Source of the DNA: Micromonospora sp. CB01531
GTDB taxonomy: Bacteria; Actinomycetota; Actinomycetes; Mycobacteriales; Micromonosporaceae
DNA: 64,000 bases
Assembly: GCF_001905095.1 (NCBI RefSeq)
Contig: NZ_LWLS01000079.1
Coordinates: forward strand, 1-64,000
Reading direction: 5' to 3'
Below are positions 7,258 through 15,991 of this stretch, piece after piece. The notes beneath the pieces were generated by a model. The model was not told the origin of the DNA. It did not search any database and worked only from the letters and a program-made list of their open reading frames with translations. Both the position numbers and the translations under genes were made by a program. How positions within the stretch are numbered: the first letter of the stretch is position 1; the number at the start of each line of letters is the position of its first letter.

Positions 7258-8145
7258 TCAACCCTTGTGACGGGGCACCAGGCGGTGCACCAGCGCGAGG
7301 ACCAGCGCGGCCACCACCGCGATCGTCCCGGCGATGCCAGCCGCGCTGCCCGCGTACCCGATGAAGAGGGGCCGGCGGGTGAGTTCGTCGGCGGGGGTGT
7401 CGGAGAGTCGGGCCAGCCAGAGTAGGGCCAGCGCGGACGCGACGAGCGCGAGCGCGCCGCCCAGGCCGAGCACGGCGGCGGCCTTCGGGTGTGCGTCGGC
7501 CGGGGAGATCTTCGCCCGTTCCCGCTGGAAGACGAGGAGCACCAGGCCGGCGACCGCCGCCCAGATCCCGACCAGGAGGTACGCGGCGACGGCGTCGCTG
7601 GGTCGGTGCCAGCCGGCGGAAAGGGTAGCCACCCCGGCGGCGGCGGCGTAGCCGGCGCCGAGGAACGCGCCCACCGCCCGCACCCTCGGCGGCAGCACTA
7701 GGATCAGCGCGACAGCCACCGAGGCGGCCACCGCGGTATGGCCGCTGGGCAGGCTGTTGCCGACGGCTGCCCGCGCCGGGTCGATGCCGAAGTCGGGGCG
7801 GGTCAGGCTGTGCTTGAGCAGTTGGGTGCTGACGTTGGCGCCGGCGATCAGCAGGGTGGCGGTGACGGCGAGGGCCTTGCGGCCGCGGATCAGCGCGATG
7901 AAGCCGATCACCGCGGTCGCGGCCAGCAGGGACACCACCGACATGGCGTTGAGGATCCGGTCCACCGGCCCGTCGATACGGCTCTGGCCGATCCGGTTGC
8001 CGGTCAACGCGACCGTGTCGATCCACTGGCCGGGCGTGGTATGCACGGCGACACGCCACACCAGCAGGAACGCGGCGGCCTGTGCCAGGGCCAGTACGAC
8101 CAACCAGACCGCCGTCCCGCCCCTCGCCGTCGTGCGCACCCGCAC
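7258..8145 (-). CDS. PAP2-family membrane phosphatase
   Basis: 295 aa with about 7-8 hydrophobic segments. The three phosphatase motifs are present: KHSLTRPD near residue 115, SLPSGHTA near 132, and GWHRPSDAVAAY near 178. Such enzymes dephosphorylate lipid phosphates (phosphatidate, undecaprenyl pyrophosphate) at the membrane outer face; the exact substrate is unresolved. The last third (after about residue 210) adds extra membrane helices common in actinobacterial members. It is convergent with PEBP and divergent (85 bases) from the DUF3159 gene. Confidence 0.92.
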   Translation of the reverse strand: MRVRTTARGGTAVWLVVLALAQAAAFLLVWRVAVHTTPGQWIDTVALTGNRIGQSRIDGPVDRILNAMSVVSLLAATAVIGFIALIRGRKALAVTATLLIAGANVSTQLLKHSLTRPDFGIDPARAAVGNSLPSGHTAVAASVAVALILVLPPRVRAVGAFLGAGYAAAAGVATLSAGWHRPSDAVAAYLLVGIWAAVAGLVLLVFQRERAKISPADAHPKAAAVLGLGGALALVASALALLWLARLSDTPADELTRRPLFIGYAGSAAGIAGTIAVVAALVLALVHRLVPRHKG

Positions 8146-8230
8146 AACTTAACGGCCGGCCGCCTCCGGCGCTCGTTGGGCGCCCGTCGCGCCTCTGGCT
8201 ATGTTGAGGATCGATCGGAGGAGGTGGCGA

Positions 8231-8914
8231 GTGACCAGCACACCGGAGCGGGAGCGGCCGACCCGGGAGCGGCCGGAGTCCCTGGCGGACCTGCTCGGAG
8301 GCCGGCGGGGAGCGCTCGACGCGACCCTGCCGCCGGCGGCGTTCGCGGTGGGCTGGCTGGCGGCTGGCCTGTGGGGCGGCGTGCTGGCGGCGCTGGTGGG
8401 CGGGGCGGCGGTGGCCGGCTGGCGGCTGCGCCGCGGGGACCGTCCGCGGTCGGTGTTGATCGGGCTGCTCGCCGTCTGCGTGGCCGCGCTGATCGCCCTG
8501 CGCACCGGGCGGGCCAGCGACTTCTTCCTGGTGCAGTTGGTGTCCAACGCGGCCAGCGCGCTGGCCTGGATGGTCAGCGTCGTGGTGCGCTGGCCGCTGC
8601 TCGGGGTGGTGGTGGGCGCGGCGCTCGGGCAGCGCGCCCGCTGGCGTCGCGATCCGGCGCTGCTGCGGGCGTACGGCCGGGCCAGCTGGGTGTGGGCGGC
8701 CACCTATCTGCTGCGGCTGGTGGTCTTCGTGCCGTTGTGGCTCGGCGGCCAGGTGGTCGCGCTGGTGGCGGCCCGGGTGGCGTTGACCTGGCCGCTGGTC
8801 GCGGCGGCATTGGCGGTGAGCTGGCTGGTGATCCGACGTTCGCTGCCGCCCGGTCATCCGGGGCTGCGGCACCCGGTCATGCCGTCCGATGGGGACGGCG
8901 GGCGGGAGCAATAA
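8231..8914 (+). CDS. DUF3159 family membrane protein
   Basis: 227 aa. A charged N-terminus containing ESLADLLGGRRGALDATLP precedes about five hydrophobic helices with GDRPRSVLIGLLAVCVAALI and RAYGRASWVWAATYLLRL, the DUF3159 signature found in actinobacteria. Function is unknown. GTG 8231 has GGAGGAGG 6-13 bases upstream. A promoter is likely: TTGGGC at 8176-8181 and TATGTT at 8200-8205, 18 bases apart. A strong hairpin follows the stop. Confidence 0.85.
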   Translation: MTSTPERERPTRERPESLADLLGGRRGALDATLPPAAFAVGWLAAGLWGGVLAALVGGAAVAGWRLRRGDRPRSVLIGLLAVCVAALIALRTGRASDFFLVQLVSNAASALAWMVSVVVRWPLLGVVVGAALGQRARWRRDPALLRAYGRASWVWAATYLLRLVVFVPLWLGGQVVALVAARVALTWPLVAAALAVSWLVIRRSLPPGHPGLRHPVMPSDGDGGREQ

Positions 8915-8916
8915 GA

Positions 8917-8946
8917 GAGAGGCCGCCACGGGGGGAGCGGCCTCTC
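8917..8946 (+). terminator. Terminator after DUF3159 gene
   Basis: Perfect 10-bp stem GAGAGGCCGC/GCGGCCTCTC with a 10-base loop, starting 3 bases after the stop codon. No T-run. Confidence 0.75.
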
Positions 8947-8949
8947 CGG

Positions 8950-9570
8950 TGATGTACGTTACTCCGTCCGCGGCCGTCGCGTGATCCCGTGACGGCTGGA
9001 TTTTCTCGGGCGTTTTCGCGGCAAGTTCGTCTTTGGGCGTGGTGGTGGGCCGGCCCGTCCGCTGCGTCGGCCGGACGGCCGGCCCACCCGGCCTGACCGT
9101 AGGGTGTCAGGCCGTTCGTCGACCGGGCGATGTGGTTCCTCTTGGGCCCGGTCGACCTCAGCCACGGGGTGGGCCTGGCCACCATGTGCGCGGTGTCTCC
9201 TCGGACCAGGCCGGAACCGTACGGCCCGGCGAGGCGCCTCCACGCGCCGTCGGGCGTGCGCGGGGGGACGGAGGCGCCCGGGAAGGTGGTCGACCCGGCC
9301 GTGTCAGGGATCGATAGCCGGGACCGTTCCTGCCCGGCACCCCGACCCAGGAGGCTCTCACCCACCGACACCGGCGGGAGGTGGAACCAGAGCCACTCGC
9401 GTGGCCCGGCTCCCGCGCGACACGCACGACCGGACGCCAATTCCACTCATGCGCGTGTGCATCACAGGTGGGGACGGGGGTTGCCCTTCCCCGTCCCCAC
9501 ACTAAACCTCCCTTGTCGACGGGAAAAGACCCGCGCGGTCCGCCCTCGGCACGCGGCCGGTCGCGCCTGG
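8950..9570. other. Non-coding, hairpin-rich interval
   Basis: No frame here shows protein-like composition or a credible start. Several strong inverted repeats are visible: GGCCGGCC-CGTCCG paired with CGGACGGCCGGCC (about 9050-9090), TCGACCGGGC paired with GCCCGGTCGA (9118-9154), and GTGGGGACGGGG paired with CCCCGTCCCCAC (about 9469-9500). Conserved motifs of RNase P RNA, tmRNA and SRP RNA were looked for and not found. It could hold an unrecognised structured RNA or stacked terminators and regulatory DNA for the GH1 gene. Confidence 0.4.
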
Positions 9571-9577
9571 CCTATGC

Positions 9578-9591
9578 TGGGAGCGCTCCCG
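9578..9591 (+). promoter_or_regulatory. CebR-like LacI-family operator
   Basis: TGGGAGCGCTCCCG differs by one base from the 14-base CebR box TGGGAGCGCTCCCA known from Streptomyces cellulose-utilisation genes. It begins inside a TATGCT -10 candidate (9573-9578) and ends 37 bases before the GH1 start, so a bound repressor would block initiation. CebR is released by cellobiose or cellotriose. No cebR or cebEFG gene is in the window. Confidence 0.8.
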
Positions 9592-9628
9592 GCCCGTAGG
9601 GCGGCCAGTCATCCCGAGGAGAACGCCC

Positions 9629-11122
9629 ATGTCGCTACTCACCCGACGGCGCCTGCTCCGGCGCGCCGCCCTCTCCGCGACCGCCGCCCGCGCGGTCCGG
9701 ACCGGGCTGGCCGGCGCCGCCGCGGCCGGGACCGTGGCATCCGCCGCCGTCGCCGGCTGCGACGACACACCCGGTCCCGCCCCGGAGGGGGGCGCCTCGT
9801 CCGGGGCGCTGCGCTTCCCGCCCGACTTCGGCTGGGGCGCGGCCACCTCGGCCTACCAGATCGAGGGGGCGGCCAAGGAGGACGGCCGGGGTGAGTCGGT
9901 CTGGGACACCTTCAGCCGCACCCCGGGACGGACCCGCAACGGCGACACCGGTGACGTCGCCGCCGACCACTACCACCGCTACGCCGAGGACCTGGACCTC
10001 ATGCGCGACCTCGGGCTGCGCAGCTACCGGTTCTCCATCTCCTGGTCACGCATCCAGGCCGACGGTTCCGGCCGACCCAACCAGCGCGGCCTCGACTTCT
10101 ACCGGCGGCTGGTGGACGGGCTGCACGAGCGCGGCATCGCCCCGATGGCCACCCTGTTCCACTGGGACCTGCCGCAGGCCCTGCAGGACGCCGGCGGCTG
10201 GGAGAACCGGGACACCGCCGAACGCTTCGGCGCGTACGCGGACATCGTCTTCCGCGCCCTCGGCGACCGGGTACCGGCCTGGCTGACCATCAACGAGCCG
10301 AAGACCGTGGTGCAGAACGGCTACCTGTCGGGGCACCACGCGCCCGGCCGGCAGGACCCGGCGGCCGCCTATCTGGTCGCCCACCACCTCCAGCTCGCCC
10401 ACGGCCTCGCCGTACGCGCGCTGCGCGCCGCTGGCGTCGAAGGGAGGATCGGCCCGGCGCTCAACCTGCACCCCTGCTACCCGGCCGACGACACCGCCGA
10501 GGCGGCGGCCGCGACCCGGCTCTACGACGGCTACGAGAATCGGCTCTACCTGGACTCGGTGTTCACGGGCGCCTACCCGCAGGACGTGCTGGCCGACCTG
10601 GGTGCGGACAGCCGGATGGTGCGCGGGATCCGCGACGGCGACCTCGCGGTGATCGCCAGCCCGGTGGACCTGCTCGCCGTGCAGTACTACACGCCCATCT
10701 ACGTCACCGGCCAGGGCACGACGGTGCGGAAGTGGCCGACCTCTGGGGCGGAGTGGCAGCAGATCTACCCGGAGGGGATGTACGACATCCTCACCCGGGT
10801 CACCCGTGACTACGGCCCGATCCCGCTCACTATTACCGAGAACGGGCTGCCCTGCCCGGACACGCTCGCCCCGGACGGCACGGTCGACGACACCGCCCGG
10901 ATCGACTTCCTCCGCGACCACTTCGCCGCCGCTCACCGGGCCATCCTCGACGGCGTGCCGCTGGAGAGCTACCACGTCTGGTCGCTGCTGGACAACTTCG
11001 AGTGGGCCGAGGGATACGACCAGCGCTGGGGACTGGTCTACGTGGACTACCCGACGCAGCGCCGGGTGCTCAAGCGCAGCGCCCACTGGTATCGCACGGT
11101 GATCCGCAACAACGGCCTCTAA
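9629..11122 (+). CDS. GH1 beta-glucosidase, exported Tat lipoprotein type
   Basis: 497 aa. A TIM-barrel GH1 domain runs from about residue 60 to the end: FGWGAATSAYQIEGA, acid/base Glu223 in TINEP, nucleophile Glu404 in TITENG, and WSLLDNFEWAEGYDQRWGL. The N-terminus is RRRLLRR plus a hydrophobic stretch, then VAGC with Cys44, i.e. a Tat-like signal with a lipobox. Most GH1 enzymes of the cellobiose pathway are cytoplasmic, so export is unusual. The ribosome site GAGGAG precedes ATG 9629. A CebR-like operator overlaps the promoter, implying cellobiose induction. A hairpin terminator follows. Confidence 0.93.
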   Translation: MSLLTRRRLLRRAALSATAARAVRTGLAGAAAAGTVASAAVAGCDDTPGPAPEGGASSGALRFPPDFGWGAATSAYQIEGAAKEDGRGESVWDTFSRTPGRTRNGDTGDVAADHYHRYAEDLDLMRDLGLRSYRFSISWSRIQADGSGRPNQRGLDFYRRLVDGLHERGIAPMATLFHWDLPQALQDAGGWENRDTAERFGAYADIVFRALGDRVPAWLTINEPKTVVQNGYLSGHHAPGRQDPAAAYLVAHHLQLAHGLAVRALRAAGVEGRIGPALNLHPCYPADDTAEAAAATRLYDGYENRLYLDSVFTGAYPQDVLADLGADSRMVRGIRDGDLAVIASPVDLLAVQYYTPIYVTGQGTTVRKWPTSGAEWQQIYPEGMYDILTRVTRDYGPIPLTITENGLPCPDTLAPDGTVDDTARIDFLRDHFAAAHRAILDGVPLESYHVWSLLDNFEWAEGYDQRWGLVYVDYPTQRRVLKRSAHWYRTVIRNNGL

Positions 11123-11131
11123 CCGGTTCGC

Positions 11132-11161
11132 GGCCCGGCCGGGCGCTCCGCCGGCCGGGCC
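11132..11161. terminator. Bidirectional terminator between GH1 and roadblock genes
   Basis: Perfect 11-bp stem GGCCCGGCCGG/CCGGCCGGGCC with an 8-base loop, placed between two convergent stops. Confidence 0.75.
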
Positions 11162-11169
11162 CGCCCCGC

Positions 11170-11592
11170 TCAGCGGGGCAGTGCCTGCTGCAGCTCCGCC
11201 CGCAGCGCCGGGGTGAGCATCTCACCGGCCTGCTTGGCCAGCCGCGCCATCTCGTAGCCGACCACACCGATGTCCGCGTCCGCGCCGGCCAGGGTGGCCA
11301 GGATGGAGCCGTCCCGGATCTGCATGACCAGGAAGTAGCCCCGTCCCATCTCGACTACGGTCTGCTTGACGACGTCTCCGTCGAACATCTGTGCCGCGCC
11401 GGCGGTGATGCTCATCAGCCCTGAGGTGACTGCGGCGAGCTTGTCCGCGTGGTCGCGGGGCAGGTGGGCGGAGATCGCCACCAGCAGCCCGTCGGAGGAC
11501 ACCACCACCGCGTGCGCCACCCCCGGGACCCGCTCGGCGAACGCGTTCACCAACCAGCTCAGGTCACGTGCCTCCTGGCTCAACGTGGTCAC
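11170..11592 (-). CDS. Roadblock/LC7 domain protein (CvnB-like)
   Basis: 140 aa. The roadblock fold is clear in [41 protein letters not shown] and [17 protein letters not shown]. In actinomycete conservons this protein pairs with a sensor kinase, a DUF742 protein and a Ras-like GTPase to form a membrane-linked, G-protein-like complex. GTG 11592 overlaps the kinase stop as GTGA, so the two genes are translationally coupled, with GGGGGA upstream. The usual next genes (DUF742, GTPase, P450) are absent: a terminator and the GH1 gene follow. Confidence 0.9.
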   Translation of the reverse strand: MTTLSQEARDLSWLVNAFAERVPGVAHAVVVSSDGLLVAISAHLPRDHADKLAAVTSGLMSITAGAAQMFDGDVVKQTVVEMGRGYFLVMQIRDGSILATLAGADADIGVVGYEMARLAKQAGEMLTPALRAELQQALPR

Positions 11593-14219
11593 GGTCGTTG
11601 TCCCCCTTCGCTGCGTACGCCGGCGGGCGGCATGAACATCTGGATGGTTTCCTCGGCCTCCGCCCGCCGCACCCCGCCGTAGAAGCGGGACAGCATGCCG
11701 CCGACCGCGTCCGGGTCCGGCTCGTGGCGGGGCACCGGTTGCTGCGGGCGGGCGGGCTGGCTGATCGCGCCGAGCTGGGCCATTGGCACGCGTACCGGGA
11801 GGCCCTGCGCGTTGATCCCGGCCGTGACCGGGGTCGCGGCCGGCGGCGCTGTCACGCCGAGCACCGAGGAGGCCGGACCCTGGCGGGTGAACCAGCCGCC
11901 GCCGGGCGAGCCGGCCGCCGGGGTCAGCACGTCCTCGGCCCGGACCGGCACGGGGCGGGCCTGCCGCGGCACCGCCGGCGCGGCCGGGGCCGGCGGATCG
12001 GGGCGGATCCCCGCCGACGGCATCGCCGGGCGGCCGGCCACCGGCAGCTCGGCCGCGAAGTCGGGGAACCGGCCCGCCACCGGCAGCTCGGGCGCGGGCA
12101 TCTCCGGCCGGCGGCCCGCCAGCGGCAGGTCGGCCGGCGGGGCGGCGGCGTAAAGCCGGGACCGGGCGGCGAGCTGGTGGGTCAGCATCCGCGGCGCGGC
12201 GGGCTGGTCCAGCTCGGGCTCGGGTGCCGGGGCCAGCAGGTCGGCGGGGATCCGGATCCGGGCCACCAGTCCCTCGTGGTCGCTGCGCAACTTCACCTCG
12301 ACGCCGTGCCGGGCGCTGAGGTGGCTGACCACGAACAGGCCCATCCGCTCGGAGGCCGCCACGTCCGCGGCCGGTGGTTCGGCCAGCAGCGTGTTCGCCT
12401 CGACCAACGCGGTCGGGCTCATCCCGAGCCCCTGGTCGACGATCTGCACCACCGCGCCGGTCCCGTCGCTCCAGGCGACGACGTGGACGACGGTGTCCGG
12501 CCGGGAGAAGGCGGTGGCGTTCTCCAGCAGCTCGGCGAAGAGGTGCACCAGGTCTCCGACCGCGTGGCCGACGAGGTGCAGGGCGGCGCTGGACCGGTGG
12601 CGGACCCGCTGGTACTGCTCGATCTCGGCGCTCGCCGCGAGCAGCACCGCGCCTAGGCCGACCGGCCGGTTCCACCGCCGGGTGGACTCCATGCCGGCGA
12701 GCACCAGCAGGCTCTCGTCGTTGCGCCGCATGCGGGCGGCGAGGTGGTCGAGCTTGAACAGGTTCTCCAGCTGCTCCGGGTCGCTTTCCTCGCGTTCCAG
12801 CTCGTCGAGGAGTTCCAGCTGCCGCTCCACCAGCACCTGGCTGCGCCGGGCCAGGTTGACGAACATGGCGTTGACGTTGCGTCGCATCATCGCCTGCTCG
12901 AGCGCGACGTCGACGGCGCTGCGGTGCACCGCCACGAATGCCTCCGCCAGCTCGCCGATCTCGTCCCGGGAGTGGACCGCCGTGGGTGGCACCTCGATCG
13001 TCGCCACCGGGCGGTCCACCGCGCGCAGCCGGTGCAGGGTGTGTGGCAGCTCCACGTGTGCGATCCGCAGCGCCTCGCCGCGTAGCAGGCGCATCGACCG
13101 GGCGATGGACCGTCCGATGAGCAGGGAGATCAGCACGGCGACCAGCAGCACCGCGACGATGCCGCCCGCCACCAGCAGGGTGTCCCGCAGTTGCTGCGCG
13201 CGGGCGCCGTCGGCGTGGCGTACCGCGTCGTTGAGGACCTCGCCCTCGAGCTGGCGGAGCAGTTCCAGCCGCTGTTCGCTGGCCGCCCACCACTCTGGTG
13301 CGGAGAGCACCGCCGGCTCGGCGGTGCCGGTGGGCAGGGTCTGCTCTTCCAGCCGGGCGGCCGCCACGAACGCCGGATTCACCGACACCAGGTCATAGCG
13401 GCGGACCTGCTCGGTGCTCGCCGCCAGGCGGAACGCGCCCAGGGCGGTGAGCTGCTGGGCCCGCAGGTCGGTCAGGGTGGCCTGGTCGTCGACGTCGTAC
13501 CGGCCGGCCCGGGCGGCCGCGTAGAGCTCGGCCCGGATCCGGGAGGTGAACTCCTTGACCCGGGACAGCTGCACGTACCGCAGCACCGCGTCGGTGAGCG
13601 CCTGCTGGCCCTCCCCGGGCGACGGTTCGGCCAGCAGGTTGAGCAGGGCCCCGATGGCCCGGTGGTAGTTGCTCAGGATGGTGTCGCTGTTGAGCACCGC
13701 CGGCGGGATCGCGGCCCTGATGTAGACCACCTGGTCGTACGCCTCCAGGACCTCGGAGAACGCGACCCGCCAGGCGGCGTCGGCGCCGGCGAGCGGCTCA
13801 GCCGCCCGGCGTAGCTCGGACAGCGCCTGGTTGGCGGCCTCCTGCAACGGCTTCAGGGCGGCGATGGCCGCGTCCCGGTCTGCGCCGGCACCGGCGCGGC
13901 GCAGCGCGGCCAGTTCCCCGGCCGCGCGGTCCCGCTCCTGCTGGAGCCGGTCCACCACGGCGGTGATCTGCTGGCCGATGCCGACCTGCTCGGCGAAGGC
14001 GGTCAGCGCGCTGGTCTGTCCCGCAAGCCCTCGGGTCTGCACGCCGGCCAGCACCAGGAACGCCAACGAGGGGATGACCAGCACCGTCGCGAGCTTGGTG
14101 CCGATCCGCCAGTCCCGCAACCGGAACGCCGAGCGCCGTCGGTGGGGCACCACGCGGTCGCGCCGGCTCCGGCCCGGGCGGGCGGCCGTTCCGCGAGCCG
14201 GGTCGGGACCTGCGCCCAC
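11589..14219 (-). CDS. Nitrate/nitrite-sensor-type histidine kinase (CvnA-like)
   Basis: 876 aa. The first membrane helix is at [17 protein letters not shown]. An extracellular NIT-like helical region follows ([32 protein letters not shown]). A second helix ([20 protein letters not shown]) is followed by HAMP, a phosphoacceptor-like helical region ([24 protein letters not shown]) and a HATPase domain with N-box [14 protein letters not shown] and G-box DQGLGMS. The last ~220 residues are Pro/Ala-rich linker ending in a short conserved tail ([15 protein letters not shown]). GTG 14219 is preferred because GAGGAGG lies six bases upstream; ATG 14273 has no such site. Coupled to the roadblock gene downstream. 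Confidence 0.9.
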   Translation of the reverse strand: MGAGPDPARGTAARPGRSRRDRVVPHRRRSAFRLRDWRIGTKLATVLVIPSLAFLVLAGVQTRGLAGQTSALTAFAEQVGIGQQITAVVDRLQQERDRAAGELAALRRAGAGADRDAAIAALKPLQEAANQALSELRRAAEPLAGADAAWRVAFSEVLEAYDQVVYIRAAIPPAVLNSDTILSNYHRAIGALLNLLAEPSPGEGQQALTDAVLRYVQLSRVKEFTSRIRAELYAAARAGRYDVDDQATLTDLRAQQLTALGAFRLAASTEQVRRYDLVSVNPAFVAAARLEEQTLPTGTAEPAVLSAPEWWAASEQRLELLRQLEGEVLNDAVRHADGARAQQLRDTLLVAGGIVAVLLVAVLISLLIGRSIARSMRLLRGEALRIAHVELPHTLHRLRAVDRPVATIEVPPTAVHSRDEIGELAEAFVAVHRSAVDVALEQAMMRRNVNAMFVNLARRSQVLVERQLELLDELEREESDPEQLENLFKLDHLAARMRRNDESLLVLAGMESTRRWNRPVGLGAVLLAASAEIEQYQRVRHRSSAALHLVGHAVGDLVHLFAELLENATAFSRPDTVVHVVAWSDGTGAVVQIVDQGLGMSPTALVEANTLLAEPPAADVAASERMGLFVVSHLSARHGVEVKLRSDHEGLVARIRIPADLLAPAPEPELDQPAAPRMLTHQLAARSRLYAAAPPADLPLAGRRPEMPAPELPVAGRFPDFAAELPVAGRPAMPSAGIRPDPPAPAAPAVPRQARPVPVRAEDVLTPAAGSPGGGWFTRQGPASSVLGVTAPPAATPVTAGINAQGLPVRVPMAQLGAISQPARPQQPVPRHEPDPDAVGGMLSRFYGGVRRAEAEETIQMFMPPAGVRSEGGQRP

Positions 14220-14324
14220 GCTTGCCTCCTCGGTCCCTCGACTCCCGTCGCACGGGGAGCGGAGTCCATCCAACCAGGCCGGTGGGCCCTGTCAACGGGA
14301 TGGCCGGCCGCACGATCAGGATGG

Positions 14325-15728
14325 TCAGTGCGGCCGGGCACCACCTACGGTGTTCGGCGCGGCCCCCTCGTCCGTCCGGCCGATACCGCCGACGCGCGCC
14401 GCCTCCGCGACCCGGCCGAGCGCCACCAGCGCGGCGCCGGTCGCCCCGACCTCCGGATTGTGCTGGAAGCGCACCGTACGCGGGGCTAGGGCATCGGCGA
14501 ACGCCCCGCGCCACCAGGCGGACGCGGCCATCGCACCACCGCCCAGCACCACCTCGACCGGATGATCCACATCGGACTCGAGCACGGCGAGGTCGTCGGC
14601 GACCAGCCGGCACAGGCCGGTCATCAGCCCGGCGAGGACATCGACGGCGGTGGTGCCGAAGCTGAGCCCGTGCAGCTCGCCGGAGCCGGCCGCGGCGAGG
14701 CCGGGCGGGCGGTCCCCACCGAAGCGGGGATTGGCCCGCACCCGCAGGTCCCGGGTGGAGCGGGCCAGCGCCGCCTCCAGTTCCGCGCCCTCGGGCAGCC
14801 GCAGCTCCCGGTTGGCCCACGCGTACAGGTTTCCGCCACTGGAGTAGGCGGCGCCGGTCACCACGTGCTCGTGGTCCACCCGGTAGCGCCAGAGCCGGTT
14901 GGGCAGCGGCGGCAGCGCCGTGTCGGCGGGGACGGCCCGGACGACGCGTACCGCGGCGGAGGTGCCGACGGTCACCGCGGCCCGGGACTCGTCGACGCAG
15001 CCGGAGCCGACGTTGGACGCCGCACCGTCGCCGACCGGGGCGGTCCACCGGGCCTCGGCCAGGTCCGGCCAGCGGCGGGCGCACTCGGGGCGGAGCCGCC
15101 CGCGCCACCGCTGCGGGGCCAGCGCCGGCAGCTCCGCGGGGCGTACGCCGGCCAGCGCGCACGCCTCGGCGTCCCACGCCAGCAGGCCCAGGTCGAGCAT
15201 CCCGGTGCCGGAAGCCATCGACACCGACATCGGCGCCTCGGTCAGCAACGCGTCGAGGACGTACTCGACCAGCCCGACGAACCGGGTCACCCGGCTGCCG
15301 GCCCGCTGCCGCAGCCAGGGCAGCCGTACCGTCCAGTAGCAGCGGTGCCACCATCCGCCGGTGCGCTGGTGGAATGCCGCGGGGTCGGTCGGGCCGGCGC
15401 TGCCGGCGACCGGCTCCGGCCGGGTGTCCAGCCAGGTCAGCACCGGGCCGAGCGGCTCCCCGTCGGCGCCCAGCGGCAGCACCGAGTGCCACTGCGCTGA
15501 GGCGGCGACCAGCTCGACGTCCCGCAGGTGGCCGCCCTCGGCCAGTTCGTCCAGGCACTCGAGCAGGCGGGCGAGGTAGCCGGCACCGTCCAGCGTGCCG
15601 GTGCCGTCCTCGCCGGTGGTCAGCCGCACCCGTCGCCGGGCCAGCGCGCCGGGGCGCGGGACGGCGTCGGCGTCCAGCACCAGCCCGCGTACGGAGGAGG
15701 TGCCCAGGTCGAGAGCGAGAATGGTCAT
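14325..15728 (-). CDS. FGGY-family carbohydrate kinase, gluconokinase-like
   Basis: 467 aa. N-terminal ATPase lobe: ILALDLGTSSVRGLVLDADA. Substrate-side motifs include SAQWHSVLPLGADG and TWLDTRP; the second lobe has VGDGAASNVGSGCVD (catalytic-Asp region), VTVGTSAAVRVV and VVLGGGAMAASAWW. The overall pattern best fits gluconate kinases within FGGY, but xylulose or another sugar is possible. ATG 15728 starts exactly at the LALDLGTSS strand. It is divergent from the trp-type leader and synthase gene, with no pathway partner adjacent. Confidence 0.82.
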   Translation of the reverse strand: MTILALDLGTSSVRGLVLDADAVPRPGALARRRVRLTTGEDGTGTLDGAGYLARLLECLDELAEGGHLRDVELVAASAQWHSVLPLGADGEPLGPVLTWLDTRPEPVAGSAGPTDPAAFHQRTGGWWHRCYWTVRLPWLRQRAGSRVTRFVGLVEYVLDALLTEAPMSVSMASGTGMLDLGLLAWDAEACALAGVRPAELPALAPQRWRGRLRPECARRWPDLAEARWTAPVGDGAASNVGSGCVDESRAAVTVGTSAAVRVVRAVPADTALPPLPNRLWRYRVDHEHVVTGAAYSSGGNLYAWANRELRLPEGAELEAALARSTRDLRVRANPRFGGDRPPGLAAAGSGELHGLSFGTTAVDVLAGLMTGLCRLVADDLAVLESDVDHPVEVVLGGGAMAASAWWRGAFADALAPRTVRFQHNPEVGATGAALVALGRVAEAARVGGIGRTDEGAAPNTVGGARPH

Positions 15729-15837
15729 CGCGGGACAACCTACCCGCCGGGGACGGCCGCGAAGCCAAGATCCGCGCGGCCGGTCCGCGGCGGCGATCGG
15801 CTTCCCGGGGGCCGCCCGGGCGCGTAGAGTGATCGCC

Positions 15838-15897
15838 ATGCCCGCGCTCCTGTCCTGCTGGTGGCCCGCCGACCCGGCGGCCCACCCCCGCGCGTAG
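15838..15897 (+). CDS. trp-type leader peptide with tandem Trp codons
   Basis: A 19-codon ORF reads MPALLSCWWPADPAAHPRA, with adjacent TGG codons at 15859-15864. It ends 94 bases before the TrpE-TrpG-like gene. Trp is the rarest residue, so two in a row in a short upstream ORF is the classic attenuation signature; a trp attenuator on trpE is known in Streptomyces venezuelae. Stalling of the ribosome at these codons would sense charged tRNA-Trp. The sequence just before the ATG (gtagagtgatcgcc) has only a weak GAG-type site. Confidence 0.75.
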   Translation: MPALLSCWWPADPAAHPRA

Positions 15898-15930
15898 CTT
15901 TCCCACGCGGCCGCCCGACGAGGCGGCCGC
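15860..15930 (+). promoter_or_regulatory. Transcription attenuator of the trp-type operon
   Basis: Two stems are visible. The first (15860-15871 with 15875-15886; 12 bp, one mismatch) overlaps the Trp codons. The second (GCGGCCGCC at 15907-15915 with GGCGGCCGC at 15922-15930, 6-base loop) is a terminator-like hairpin followed by cggtctctcc. Ribosome stalling at Trp codons would melt the first stem. Which segment forms the antiterminator cannot be fixed by eye. Confidence 0.65.
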
Positions 15931-15991
15931 CGGTCTCTCCCCGGCATCCCGGGTCGCCCCGCAGGCGGCCACCGGCCCACGAGGAGACCCG

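Noticed and set aside
8877-9446. 189-codon minus-strand frame in the hairpin-rich interval
   Set aside because: Overlaps the DUF3159 terminator, has no ribosome site or motifs and covers strong inverted repeats.
8950-9570. RNase P RNA, tmRNA or SRP RNA
   Set aside because: The conserved core motifs of these RNAs were not found in this interval; only hairpins are visible.
9130-9894. 254-codon plus-strand frame running into the GH1 gene
   Set aside because: Out of frame with GH1, crosses its promoter and operator, and no motifs are present.
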